From: Cyanobacteria bacterium SIG27
GTDB lineage: Bacteria > Cyanobacteriota > Vampirovibrionia > Gastranaerophilales > Gastranaerophilaceae
Direction: 5' to 3'
Length of the DNA: 36,605 nt
NCBI GenBank assembly: GCA_015152565.1
Contig: SUTT01000019.1
Coordinates: forward strand, 1-36,605
Shown: one piece after another, positions 30,821-36,605 of the stretch
How the letters are laid out: every line of letters begins with the position of its first letter
How positions within the stretch are numbered: the stretch's first letter is position 1
Notes under the pieces: generated by a model
Database searches by the model: none
The model's input: only the letters and a program-made list of their open reading frames with translations
What the model was told of the DNA's origin: nothing
Position numbers and translations under genes: made by a program

Positions 30821-31519
30821 ATGAGATTAGCAGCAGGAATAAACTTTGACGCCTCAGGAATTGCTCAATCCATTAATGCAATGCAAATGGATATGGATAT
30901 TATGGGCATTTTTGGCGAGAACGTTGTTGGTTTTGATAAAGTTGGTTATCAAAGAAAAGAAGCCGTTATCTCTTCTTTTGCAGAATTTATTGGACCAAAC
31001 GCTCTATCTCATAGTGTTGATGAGCAAGTTGGACGTCTTGCAATGACACAAAAACCACTCGATATTGCGCTATCCGATAAAGGTTATTTCCAAGTTTTAA
31101 ACCAAGATGGTTCGATTGAACTTACTCGTGATGGAAGGTTTCAAATTGATAAAGATGGAAATCTTTTAACACAAGCAAACCAAAAAGTTTTATCCTCTGG
31201 TGGCGCTCCAATTGTTTTACCATATATACCAGAAAGTCTTGATAAAATTAAAATTGGATTAGATGGAAAAATTGGAGTTTTTGACGAAGAAAAAAGAGGT
31301 TTAATCCCAGCAGGAACAATCGGAATTGTTTCAACAGACGGTTCGTTGATTAATTCAAATTGTGTTCGACAAGGCTATGTTGAAAGTTCAAACGTAGCAC
31401 TGGAAAAAGAATATATTGAAATGGCAAACTACAGAAGAAGTTTTGAAGCAAATAGGCAAATGTTTAGAATGCAAAACTCAAAATTATCCTCAGCAATTTC
31501 AAGACTAGGACAAGTATAA
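30821..31519 (+). CDS. Flagellar hook-basal body rod protein (FlgF/FlgG type), first copy
   Basis: 232 residues, a little shorter than typical FlgF/FlgG. AAGGAG stands 10 bases before the ATG. The C-terminus is typical: G-Y-V-E-S-S-N-V-A-L-E-K-E-Y-I-E-M-A-N-Y-R-R-S-F-E-A-N (read in short pieces), the coiled-coil half of rod proteins. The middle has PLDIALSDKGYFQVL and E-L-T-R-D-G-R-F, a family hallmark. The N-terminal 'NNIANxNTxGFK' motif is degenerate (G-E-N-V-V-G-F-D-K-V-G-Y-Q). The protein should polymerise into the periplasmic rod. It heads a four-gene run with 10-15-base gaps. Confidence 0.88.
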   Translation: MRLAAGINFDASGIAQSINAMQMDMDIMGIFGENVVGFDKVGYQRKEAVISSFAEFIGPNALSHSVDEQVGRLAMTQKPLDIALSDKGYFQVLNQDGSIELTRDGRFQIDKDGNLLTQANQKVLSSGGAPIVLPYIPESLDKIKIGLDGKIGVFDEEKRGLIPAGTIGIVSTDGSLINSNCVRQGYVESSNVALEKEYIEMANYRRSFEANRQMFRMQNSKLSSAISRLGQV

Positions 31520-31529
31520 AGGTTAAACT

Positions 31530-32246
31530 ATGGCATATAATTTACAAGGTATAGTTAGAAAAGCAAGCACAAACTTAACTGTCGAATTTGATAGATTAGC
31601 TTATGCTACGCAAAATTTTGCCAATGTTAACACAAATGGCTATAAAGCAATTCGCTTTGAAGATGTTATTGATGCTGATGGGTCAGTACATGGCGTTGAA
31701 AGAATTGACACTAAAACAGGCGATTATTTAATCACTAACAACCCTCTTGATATCGCCCTTCAGGGAGCGGGTTATATACCTGTTACAACCCCAAATGGTG
31801 AAATAAGATATACAAGAGATGGCGCCTTTATGAAAAATAAAGAAGGATATCTTGTGACAAAAACAGGAGATTTGGTTGGTTCCGGAATAAAAATTGACGG
31901 TTCTTGCGTAAAAATCGAAATCAAACCAAACGGCGATGTTTTCACATATAAAGATTTAATTAAAGAACCAGATTACGTCGGAACAATCCCCGTTGTACAA
32001 TTTGAAAACCCAGAAGCTCTAAAAGACGTTGGGTCTAATGAATATATTGCAACGCAAAATTCTGGCGCAATGAAGCTTGTAGAAGATCATAACTACATAA
32101 AACAACATGGGATTGAGCGATCTAATATTGATGTAATTTCTGAAATTTATATGGTTTCAAGAATTAACGCTTCGATTTTAGCTACGACATCACTCATGAA
32201 AGCAGTTGATCAAATGTATCAACAAGCAATAAATATTACTGAATAA
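31530..32246 (+). CDS. Flagellar hook-basal body rod protein (FlgG/FlgF type), second copy
   Basis: 238 residues. The N-terminal helix carries T-Q-N-F-A-N-V-N-T-N-G-Y-K-A, close to the rod/hook signature. The middle shows NPLDIALQGAGYIPV and R-Y-T-R-D-G-A-F. The C-terminus has the short G-I-E-R-S-N-I-D-V-I-S-E-I-Y and a long amphipathic helix. It is paralogous to the gene before it and more canonical at the N-terminus, so it is the better candidate for FlgG, though the family is about 260 residues in most species. The ribosome-binding site is weak (AAAGG then TTAAACT). Confidence 0.88.
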   Translation: MAYNLQGIVRKASTNLTVEFDRLAYATQNFANVNTNGYKAIRFEDVIDADGSVHGVERIDTKTGDYLITNNPLDIALQGAGYIPVTTPNGEIRYTRDGAFMKNKEGYLVTKTGDLVGSGIKIDGSCVKIEIKPNGDVFTYKDLIKEPDYVGTIPVVQFENPEALKDVGSNEYIATQNSGAMKLVEDHNYIKQHGIERSNIDVISEIYMVSRINASILATTSLMKAVDQMYQQAINITE

Positions 32247-32260
32247 TAAAGGAATAAAAA

Positions 32261-32626
32261 ATGGGCATAGTTCCAATGCATTTATTAAATAATCCACAAA
32301 AAATGTTATCATTAGTCGCTCAAAGACAAGAGTGTCTATCTGATAACATTGCAAATATGCATACAAAAGGATATAGAAGAAAAGACATTGATTTTTCTCA
32401 ATATTTAAATAGTGGTATTTCATCAAGAATTGAAGCAAGTGTTGTAGAAAAATATGGTCCAAGCCCAATAGCATCAAGCACCATGGGTGGCGGTCAAAAT
32501 ATATCAACAGAAGATGAATTAGCAAAAATGCAAGAAAACTATTTATTATATAACGTTGCAGTAAGACATCTTTCAAGCACAATAACAGAAATTAAAACAG
32601 CACTTAACGTGTCAGCTAACGGTTAG
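32261..32626 (+). CDS. flgB: Flagellar basal-body rod protein FlgB
   Basis: 121 residues, within the usual FlgB range. The signature is D-N-I-A-N-M-H-T-K-G-Y-R-R-K-D-I-D-F (about 28-45), where the common Asp-Thr-Pro is Met-His-Thr-Lys. The C-terminus is the amphipathic helix Y-L-L-Y-N-V-A-V-R-H-L-S (about 92-103). AAGGAAT precedes the ATG. It forms the cell-proximal part of the rod with FlgC, whose gene follows 13 bases later. fliE, the usual third partner, is not in this window. Confidence 0.92.
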   Translation: MGIVPMHLLNNPQKMLSLVAQRQECLSDNIANMHTKGYRRKDIDFSQYLNSGISSRIEASVVEKYGPSPIASSTMGGGQNISTEDELAKMQENYLLYNVAVRHLSSTITEIKTALNVSANG

Positions 32627-32639
32627 GGGGTAAATACAA

Positions 32640-33074
32640 ATGGGAATTTTAAACGCTTTTAATATAGGTAGAGAGGGTTTATCAGTCCACGGTAAACGTG
32701 TTGAAATCGCAGCAAAAAACATAGCAAATATTGACACACCAAACTACACAAGAAAAATCCCAATTATTTCTTCTAATCAAGATCAAAGCTTTGCAACAGT
32801 TTTATCTTCTATGGGAATGGGGGCATTGTCTGGTTCATCTAATCTTGGCGGAGTTAATTTTGATGGAATAGTAGAAGATCCAACGCCAGGAGCAAAAATT
32901 TATAAACCAGGACACCCAGACGCTGATGAAAATGGCTACATCAGAACATCTAACACCAATGCAATGGTGGATATTGCAGATGCAACTATTGCACAACGTG
33001 CATTTGAAGCATCACTTGGCGTAATGAGTATATCAAAAGCAATGGCTAACGCTTCATTAGAAATTGGAAAATAA
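32640..33074 (+). CDS. flgC: Flagellar basal-body rod protein FlgC
   Basis: 144 residues, typical for FlgC. Signature text is G-L-S-V-H-G-K-R-V-E-I-A-A-K-N-I-A-N-I-D-T-P-N-Y (read in parts, about 13-36), the middle Y-K-P-G-H-P-D-A-D-E-N-G-Y (about 90-102), and the C-terminal S-M-A-N-A-S-type helix. It builds the proximal rod together with FlgB. The ribosome-binding site is a G-rich AGGGGG about 8 bases before the ATG. Its 3' end overlaps the opposite gene by 18 bases, so no terminator is visible. Confidence 0.93.
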   Translation: MGILNAFNIGREGLSVHGKRVEIAAKNIANIDTPNYTRKIPIISSNQDQSFATVLSSMGMGALSGSSNLGGVNFDGIVEDPTPGAKIYKPGHPDADENGYIRTSNTNAMVDIADATIAQRAFEASLGVMSISKAMANASLEIGK

Positions 33075-33515
33075 TTTAATTAATGCCTTAATAAAACCAA
33101 TAATGAGTTCTATGATTTTTTCTAAGTTATAGAACTCTTGTGTTTTGATAGGTTTATTAGGCGGTTTCATTTCCCAAAGCGTAATTTGATGTTTTTCACA
33201 TAAAGGTTTAATTTTATTAAAATATTTATAATCATCAGATTTTTCAATAATTAAAACAATACCTGCATTTCTTTTAGTCATATTTGAATAATGCAAGCTT
33301 TGCCCAATGGCTTCAGCCCATTTTGAAGCAAAATCAAATTCAATAGCATGTGTTTTTGTTAAACAGTCAATTCTAGTGTCATCTATTAATTTAACTTCGG
33401 TTTGCCCTTTTTGCTCTTTACACCAAATATCTTGATAATATTTTTCAGGATACAAATGCTTTGCAAAAACAAAACTACTCAACAAAAATAAAATTAAAAC
33501 TATCCTTAAAACCAT
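33057..33515 (-). CDS. Exported PD-(D/E)XK nuclease-like protein
   Basis: 152 residues with a cleavable signal peptide (R-I-V-L-I-L-F-L-L-S-S-F-V-F-A, cut after Ala18). The mature part has E40 in T-E-V, D-D-T-R-I-D-C (46-52), AIEFDFASKW (57-66) and E-A-I-G-Q-S-L-H-Y (68-76). The order acidic residue, D, E-x-D and a Q-x-x-x-Y-type motif fits the PD-(D/E)XK nuclease fold, although the usual ExK lysine is replaced by Asp and the nearest Lys is four residues later. The C-terminus is a hydrophobic helix (I-I-E-L-I-I-G-F-I-K-A-L-I). Two or three Cys could form disulfides. Function is unproven. No Shine-Dalgarno is seen; TAAATT is six bases before the ATG. Confidence 0.6.
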   Translation of the reverse strand: MVLRIVLILFLLSSFVFAKHLYPEKYYQDIWCKEQKGQTEVKLIDDTRIDCLTKTHAIEFDFASKWAEAIGQSLHYSNMTKRNAGIVLIIEKSDDYKYFNKIKPLCEKHQITLWEMKPPNKPIKTQEFYNLEKIIELIIGFIKALIKLFSNF

Positions 33516-33532
33516 AAATATAATTTACACAT

Positions 33533-33565
33533 AAAAAAAAGCTATTGCAACAAGTACAATAGGCT
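33533..33565 (-). terminator. Minus-strand intrinsic terminator upstream of the exported protein gene
   Basis: Read on the minus strand, AG-c-CTATTG (33565-33557) and CAATAGCT (33547-33540) form a stem with a 9-base loop followed by eight T (33540-33533). It lies 18 bases before the start of the minus-strand gene at 33515, so it would stop a transcript arising within 33570-33710 or antisense transcription from further up. No gene is seen in 33571-33698. Confidence 0.5.
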
Positions 33566-33698
33566 CTAATAAGGATGACAATAAAGTTATATGGTGTGTA
33601 TATAATTTTTTAATTAAGTTTTCGTTTCTTACATTTTAGTAATCGTGCCACCAATTAAAATTCTTTAACATAACTTTTTAAATATCCTCTATTTGATG

Positions 33699-33710
33699 TA
33701 TAATTACTTT
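33699..33710 (+). promoter_or_regulatory. TATAAT adjoining the GT2 start codon
   Basis: TATAAT (33699-33704) is followed by TACTTT and the ATG at 33711. No ribosome-binding site lies between. This supports MKLVIQIP as the true N-terminus rather than an upstream in-frame start. Confidence 0.5.
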
Positions 33711-34652
33711 ATGAAATTAGTTATTCAAATACCTGCTCATAACGAACAGGAGAGTATTTTAGAGGTTTTAAAATCAATTCCAAAAAAAATTAAAGGAATA
33801 GATGAAATTGAAATTTTTGTCATTAATGACGCTAGCGAAGATAAAACCTCGCAAATTGCAAAAGAATTTGGAGTTAAAGTTTTAGATTTAGCCCAAAAGC
33901 ATGGTTTAGCTAGTGTCTTTAAAATTGGCGCAAAACACGCACTTTCTCTAAAGGCAGATATTTTAGTCAACATTGATGGAGATAACCAATACTGCGCTTA
34001 TGATATTGAAAAGCTGATTTCGCCAATAATAAACAATGAAGCTGATATCGTAATTGGCGCTCGCCCGATAGACAAAATTAAGACATTTTCATTATTTAAA
34101 AAAATAATGCAAAGATTTGGCTCATTTATGGTTAAAATAGTTTCAAAAATTGACATCAAAGACGCTGCAAGCGGTTTTAGAGCATATTCTCGAAATGCAC
34201 TTTTACATTTAAATATTTTCAATTCATTTACCTATACAATTGAATCAATAATTCAAGCAAAATATAAAAATTTAATTATTAAAAATGTTGATATAAACGT
34301 TAATCCGCAAGAAAATAGAAAATCAAAGTTGTTTAAAAATTCTTTTGATTACATTTTTAAACAAGCGAAAAACTTAATTCGCTTTTTTATAATTTATCGA
34401 CCTTGCAAATTTTTTAATACCATAGCAAGCATATTGTTCAGTATTGGCTTTATTTTGGGTTTAAGGTTTTTATATTTTTATTTTACTTCAAGCGGACAAG
34501 GACATATTCAATCATTAATATTATGCGCAATTATTTTAACATTGTCTTTTATTTGTTTTATGCTCGCTATTGTTGGAGATTTGTTCACAATAAATCGCAA
34601 AATTTTAGAAGACATTCAATTTGAGCAAAGGCAAGAAAAATATAAAAAATAA
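33711..34652 (+). CDS. Family 2 glycosyltransferase with C-terminal membrane anchor
   Basis: 313 residues from the ATG at 33711. An in-frame start 18 bases upstream would overlap the TATAAT, and the conserved strand begins at MKLVIQIPAHNEQES, typical of GT2. The nucleotide-sugar site shows D-A-S-E-D-K-T (40-46) and the D-G-D metal motif in VNIDGDNQY (87-94), with G-A-R later. Two C-terminal hydrophobic segments (about 232-258 and 268-292) anchor it, as in DPM1/GtrB-like enzymes that load sugars onto polyprenyl phosphate. It fits with the GT-C enzyme encoded at 17111 and the polysaccharide genes that follow. Confidence 0.9.
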   Translation: MKLVIQIPAHNEQESILEVLKSIPKKIKGIDEIEIFVINDASEDKTSQIAKEFGVKVLDLAQKHGLASVFKIGAKHALSLKADILVNIDGDNQYCAYDIEKLISPIINNEADIVIGARPIDKIKTFSLFKKIMQRFGSFMVKIVSKIDIKDAASGFRAYSRNALLHLNIFNSFTYTIESIIQAKYKNLIIKNVDINVNPQENRKSKLFKNSFDYIFKQAKNLIRFFIIYRPCKFFNTIASILFSIGFILGLRFLYFYFTSSGQGHIQSLILCAIILTLSFICFMLAIVGDLFTINRKILEDIQFEQRQEKYKK

Positions 34653-34690
34653 GCAATTTGTGATATTATAAATATCGCATGTGAGGATAT

Positions 34691-35692
34691 ATGAAAAAAG
34701 ATATTTTATTAAATATAGATAAATTATTAAATCCAAAACTTTTAATTATAGGTGATTTTGCTCTTGATGAAATGGTTTATGGTAATACTGAAAGAATTTC
34801 AAGAGAAGCACCTGTTTTAATTTTAGAACACTATGAAACAAAAAAAATCCTAGGCGCAGCATCAAACGCCGCTCATAATGTTTCCAAATTAAACAAAGGG
34901 AAAGCAAGTGCCATTGGGGTTTATGGTGATGATTATTATGGCAAAAAACTTCTTGAAATTTTAGAAGAAAAAGGGATAAATACAAGCCTAATGGTAATGG
35001 ATAAAGACCGCAAAACCACCACAAAAACAAGAATTTCAGGCTCTTGTAACCATAGCATTACTCAACAAATAGTAAGAATTGATAGACAAACAAAAGCCCC
35101 TCTATCAAATGAAACTGAACAAAAAGTGATTGAAAATATAAAAAAATCTATTAAAGATTTTGATGGAATAATCTTATCTGATTATCATTTGGGTTGTTTA
35201 ACAGATAACGTTGTTAAATGCGCAATAGAAGAAGCAAAAAAACACAATAAAATTATTGTTGCTGATATTCAAAAAAATATGGAAAAATACAAAGGAGTAA
35301 CAGCAATTACTCCAAACCAACCAGATAGCGAAAAACAAGTTGGCTTCTTTATTAAAGACGAACAAAGTCTAAAACAAGCAGGAAAAAAGCTTTTATTAGA
35401 TTTGAATTTAGAAAAAGTTCTTTTAACTCGTGGCGAAAACGGTATGGCGCTATTTGAAAAAGAAAACAATGAAATTAAATTTTCAATGATACCAGCATAC
35501 AACAAAAAAGAAGTTTTTGACGTAACAGGCGCTGGCGATACTGTTGTCGCCGCCTTTACATTGGCGCTTTGCGCTGGAATTGAACCAAAACTTGCAATGG
35601 CAATAGGCAACTTTGCAGCAAGCATTGTTATAAGATATTTTGGATGTCACACGATTACAATAGAAGACATGAAAAAAGAGTTAAGTTGTTAG
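34691..35692 (+). CDS. hldA: D-glycero-beta-D-manno-heptose-7-phosphate kinase (RfaE/HldE domain 1)
   Basis: 333 residues of the PfkB fold, matching the first domain of HldE. The N-terminus shows GDFALDEMVYG (21-31), then ERISREAPVLIL (34-45) and GAASNAAHNV (55-64). The ATP site is V-T-G-A-G-D-T (278-284), with catalytic Asp283. The enzyme phosphorylates heptose-7-phosphate to the 1,7-bisphosphate on the way to ADP-heptose, a sugar of LPS cores. The nucleotidyltransferase domain found in HldE is absent, so the pathway needs a separate HldC-type gene elsewhere. GAGGAT precedes the ATG. Confidence 0.9.
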   Translation: MKKDILLNIDKLLNPKLLIIGDFALDEMVYGNTERISREAPVLILEHYETKKILGAASNAAHNVSKLNKGKASAIGVYGDDYYGKKLLEILEEKGINTSLMVMDKDRKTTTKTRISGSCNHSITQQIVRIDRQTKAPLSNETEQKVIENIKKSIKDFDGIILSDYHLGCLTDNVVKCAIEEAKKHNKIIVADIQKNMEKYKGVTAITPNQPDSEKQVGFFIKDEQSLKQAGKKLLLDLNLEKVLLTRGENGMALFEKENNEIKFSMIPAYNKKEVFDVTGAGDTVVAAFTLALCAGIEPKLAMAIGNFAASIVIRYFGCHTITIEDMKKELSC

Positions 35693-35702
35693 AGGGAAAA
35701 TT

Positions 35703-36272
35703 ATGGAATTTATAAAAAAAATTAAACCATTTGATTATCTAATTATTGCACTTATTTTAATAGGCTTAATTGTAGGCTATTGCACACTAAAAGGAAAACG
35801 CTCTACCTCATCCAATCAAATTGAAGCAACTGTTAATGTTGAACTAGAAATATATTTAAGAGGCGTTAATACAACATCAGATGAACCATTATTCAAAAAA
35901 GACGAAGAAACTTTTATTACAATTAGAAATGTTCCTTATACAAAATTAAAAATTAAAGATGTTAAATACGATAAAAGAAAAACAATCGTCCCAACAATTA
36001 ACCCTAAAAAACCATACATCTTAATAAATGACGACACTGTTCCATATCAATATGATTATTTGGTTAAAGTTGTTGATAGTGCAAAAATCACAAAAGATGG
36101 CGATGCAGTTGTTGGCGGAAACAAAGTTAAAATCGGCTTACCAATCACGCTAGAAGGTGCTAAATATAAATTAAACGGAGTTATTTCAAACGTTATAGCA
36201 AGCCCTGAGCCAACAAACAACGTACACGAAGATTTAGACAAGCATACAAAAATAAACCAAGATGTACACTAA
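35703..36272 (+). CDS. DUF4330 family membrane-anchored protein
   Basis: 189 residues. A single hydrophobic segment at about 12-27 (YLIIALILIGLIVGY) follows a Lys-rich start, so the rest is outside the membrane, probably periplasmic. The end of the domain has V-V-D-S-A-K-I-T-K-D-G-D-A-V-V-G-G and K-I-G-L-P-I-T-L-E-G-A-K-Y, which matches my memory of DUF4330. The family is known from cyanobacteria and related bacteria and its role is unknown. GAGGG lies before the ATG, ten bases behind hldA. The following gene starts inside its end. Confidence 0.75.
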   Translation: MEFIKKIKPFDYLIIALILIGLIVGYCTLKGKRSTSSNQIEATVNVELEIYLRGVNTTSDEPLFKKDEETFITIRNVPYTKLKIKDVKYDKRKTIVPTINPKKPYILINDDTVPYQYDYLVKVVDSAKITKDGDAVVGGNKVKIGLPITLEGAKYKLNGVISNVIASPEPTNNVHEDLDKHTKINQDVH

Positions 36273-36605
36273 TATTAAAAATTTCATTAACAACAGTCTT
36301 TTTATGAATAACATTGATAGAATTGCTTTTTTAGTACTTCTTATCTTGTTGTTCAGCGCAATTTTCTCATCAAGCGATATAATGGGGGCTTTAGCGCTAC
36401 TTTTTAGTTTTTTGATGATTTTTAAAACAATATTTTCTAATGAAAAAATCAACTTAAAATTAAAACCCTTTGAAAAAGGACTATTAGTTTATTTTATTAT
36501 AGTTACAATCAGCTTATTTGCTTCAACGCTTTTTAAGTTAAGCTTCCATGGCTACATTAAAACATTTATTTATATCTTATTTTTTTATTTTGCAGGAATA
36601 TTTTT
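36262..36605 (+). CDS. O-antigen ligase-like membrane protein, N-terminal part
   Basis: 114 codons from ATG 36262, which overlaps the DUF4330 gene by 11 bases; the frame is open to the window end. An inner ATG at 36304 is also possible, and neither has a clear ribosome-binding site. At least three hydrophobic segments appear (about 20-36, 40-55 and 70-87), and the short loop K-P-F-E-K-G-L-L-V-Y and S-L-F-A-S-x-x-F recall the first helices of WaaL/O-antigen ligases, which join polysaccharide to lipid A. The context (GT2, heptose kinase) agrees, but the diagnostic late periplasmic loop is outside the window. Confidence 0.6.
   Translation, partial: MYTNIKNFINNSLFMNNIDRIAFLVLLILLFSAIFSSSDIMGALALLFSFLMIFKTIFSNEKINLKLKPFEKGLLVYFIIVTISLFASTLFKLSFHGYIKTFIYILFFYFAGIF

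Noticed and set aside
32190-32582. Open frame of 130 codons on the minus strand.
   Set aside because: It is antisense to flgB, which has clear motifs; the translation looks like a shadow rich in Leu, His and Cys.
33693-33710. ATG six codons upstream of the GT2 start.
   Set aside because: The extra codons overlap the TATAAT element, and the conserved first strand begins at the later ATG.
1-36605. Mobile elements, CRISPR arrays, phage genes, tRNA and rRNA genes.
   Set aside because: No transposase or integrase motif, no regular direct repeats and no tRNA-like fold were seen on either strand.

Overview
The window is AT-rich DNA that is densely packed with genes and has no mobile element, rRNA, tRNA or CRISPR array. 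The gene content suggests a Gram-negative, possibly flagellated, anaerobic bacterium: a four-subunit 2-oxoacid:ferredoxin oxidoreductase, an envelope polysaccharide or LPS-type cluster with a heptose-phosphate kinase, rod and hook genes, and a YggT protein. My best guess is a gut member of the Vampirovibrionia/Melainabacteria (Gastranaerophilales). That guess rests on overall gene content, base composition and the style of the orphan proteins, not on a marker gene.

Layout. 1-1264 (minus): the N-terminal part of a GAF-GGDEF protein and a YggU-family gene. 1355-4500 (plus): a bifunctional (p)ppGpp synthetase/hydrolase and RibF. 4501-4800: a 300-base leader or promoter region. 4801-6923: two overlapping genes for unrecognised membrane proteins. 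6988-7608: a DedA membrane protein. 7649-12196: two paralogous proteins made of helical repeats plus a kinase-like fold that ends at the DFG motif. They flank a sugar-porter gene on the other strand. 12272-17088: an operon of ferredoxin, VorB-, VorA- and VorC-like subunits, fabH and fabF, followed by a GT-C glycosyltransferase (17111-18733). 18728-20031 (minus): a small orphan gene, MTA phosphorylase and YggT. 20138-25035 (minus): a degenerate membrane pyrophosphatase homologue, YjbQ, an M24 aminopeptidase and a SpoU methyltransferase. 25088-27582: a solute-binding lipoprotein, a YitT protein and an alpha/beta hydrolase homologue. 27701-28986: two candidate small RNAs around a possible FliK-like gene. 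28993-30660: a TPR protein. 30821-33074: four flagellar rod/hook genes. 33057-33515: a secreted PD-(D/E)XK-like protein. 33711-36605: GT2 glycosyltransferase, heptose-7-phosphate kinase, DUF4330 protein and the start of an O-antigen-ligase-like protein.

Four things stand out. First, proteins with different architectures share a short N-terminal motif of the form [IV]-[SN]-F-[CK]-[AG] after a low-complexity lead. Second, a pair of truncated kinase-like proteins is linked to this motif. Third, a full-length membrane pyrophosphatase homologue has lost most of its active-site aspartates and lysines. Fourth, at least seven genes have no Shine-Dalgarno sequence and instead carry a TANNNT -10-like hexamer 6-7 bases before the ATG, which predicts leaderless mRNAs.

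Other oddities include an alpha/beta hydrolase without its catalytic serine and histidine, and a CU-rich candidate sRNA with an anti-Shine-Dalgarno-like loop. A branched-chain 2-oxoacid oxidoreductase is also coupled to fabH-fabF, which suggests local supply of branched-chain acyl-CoA primers for lipid synthesis. All assignments come from reading motifs by eye and from family knowledge; no database search was possible.
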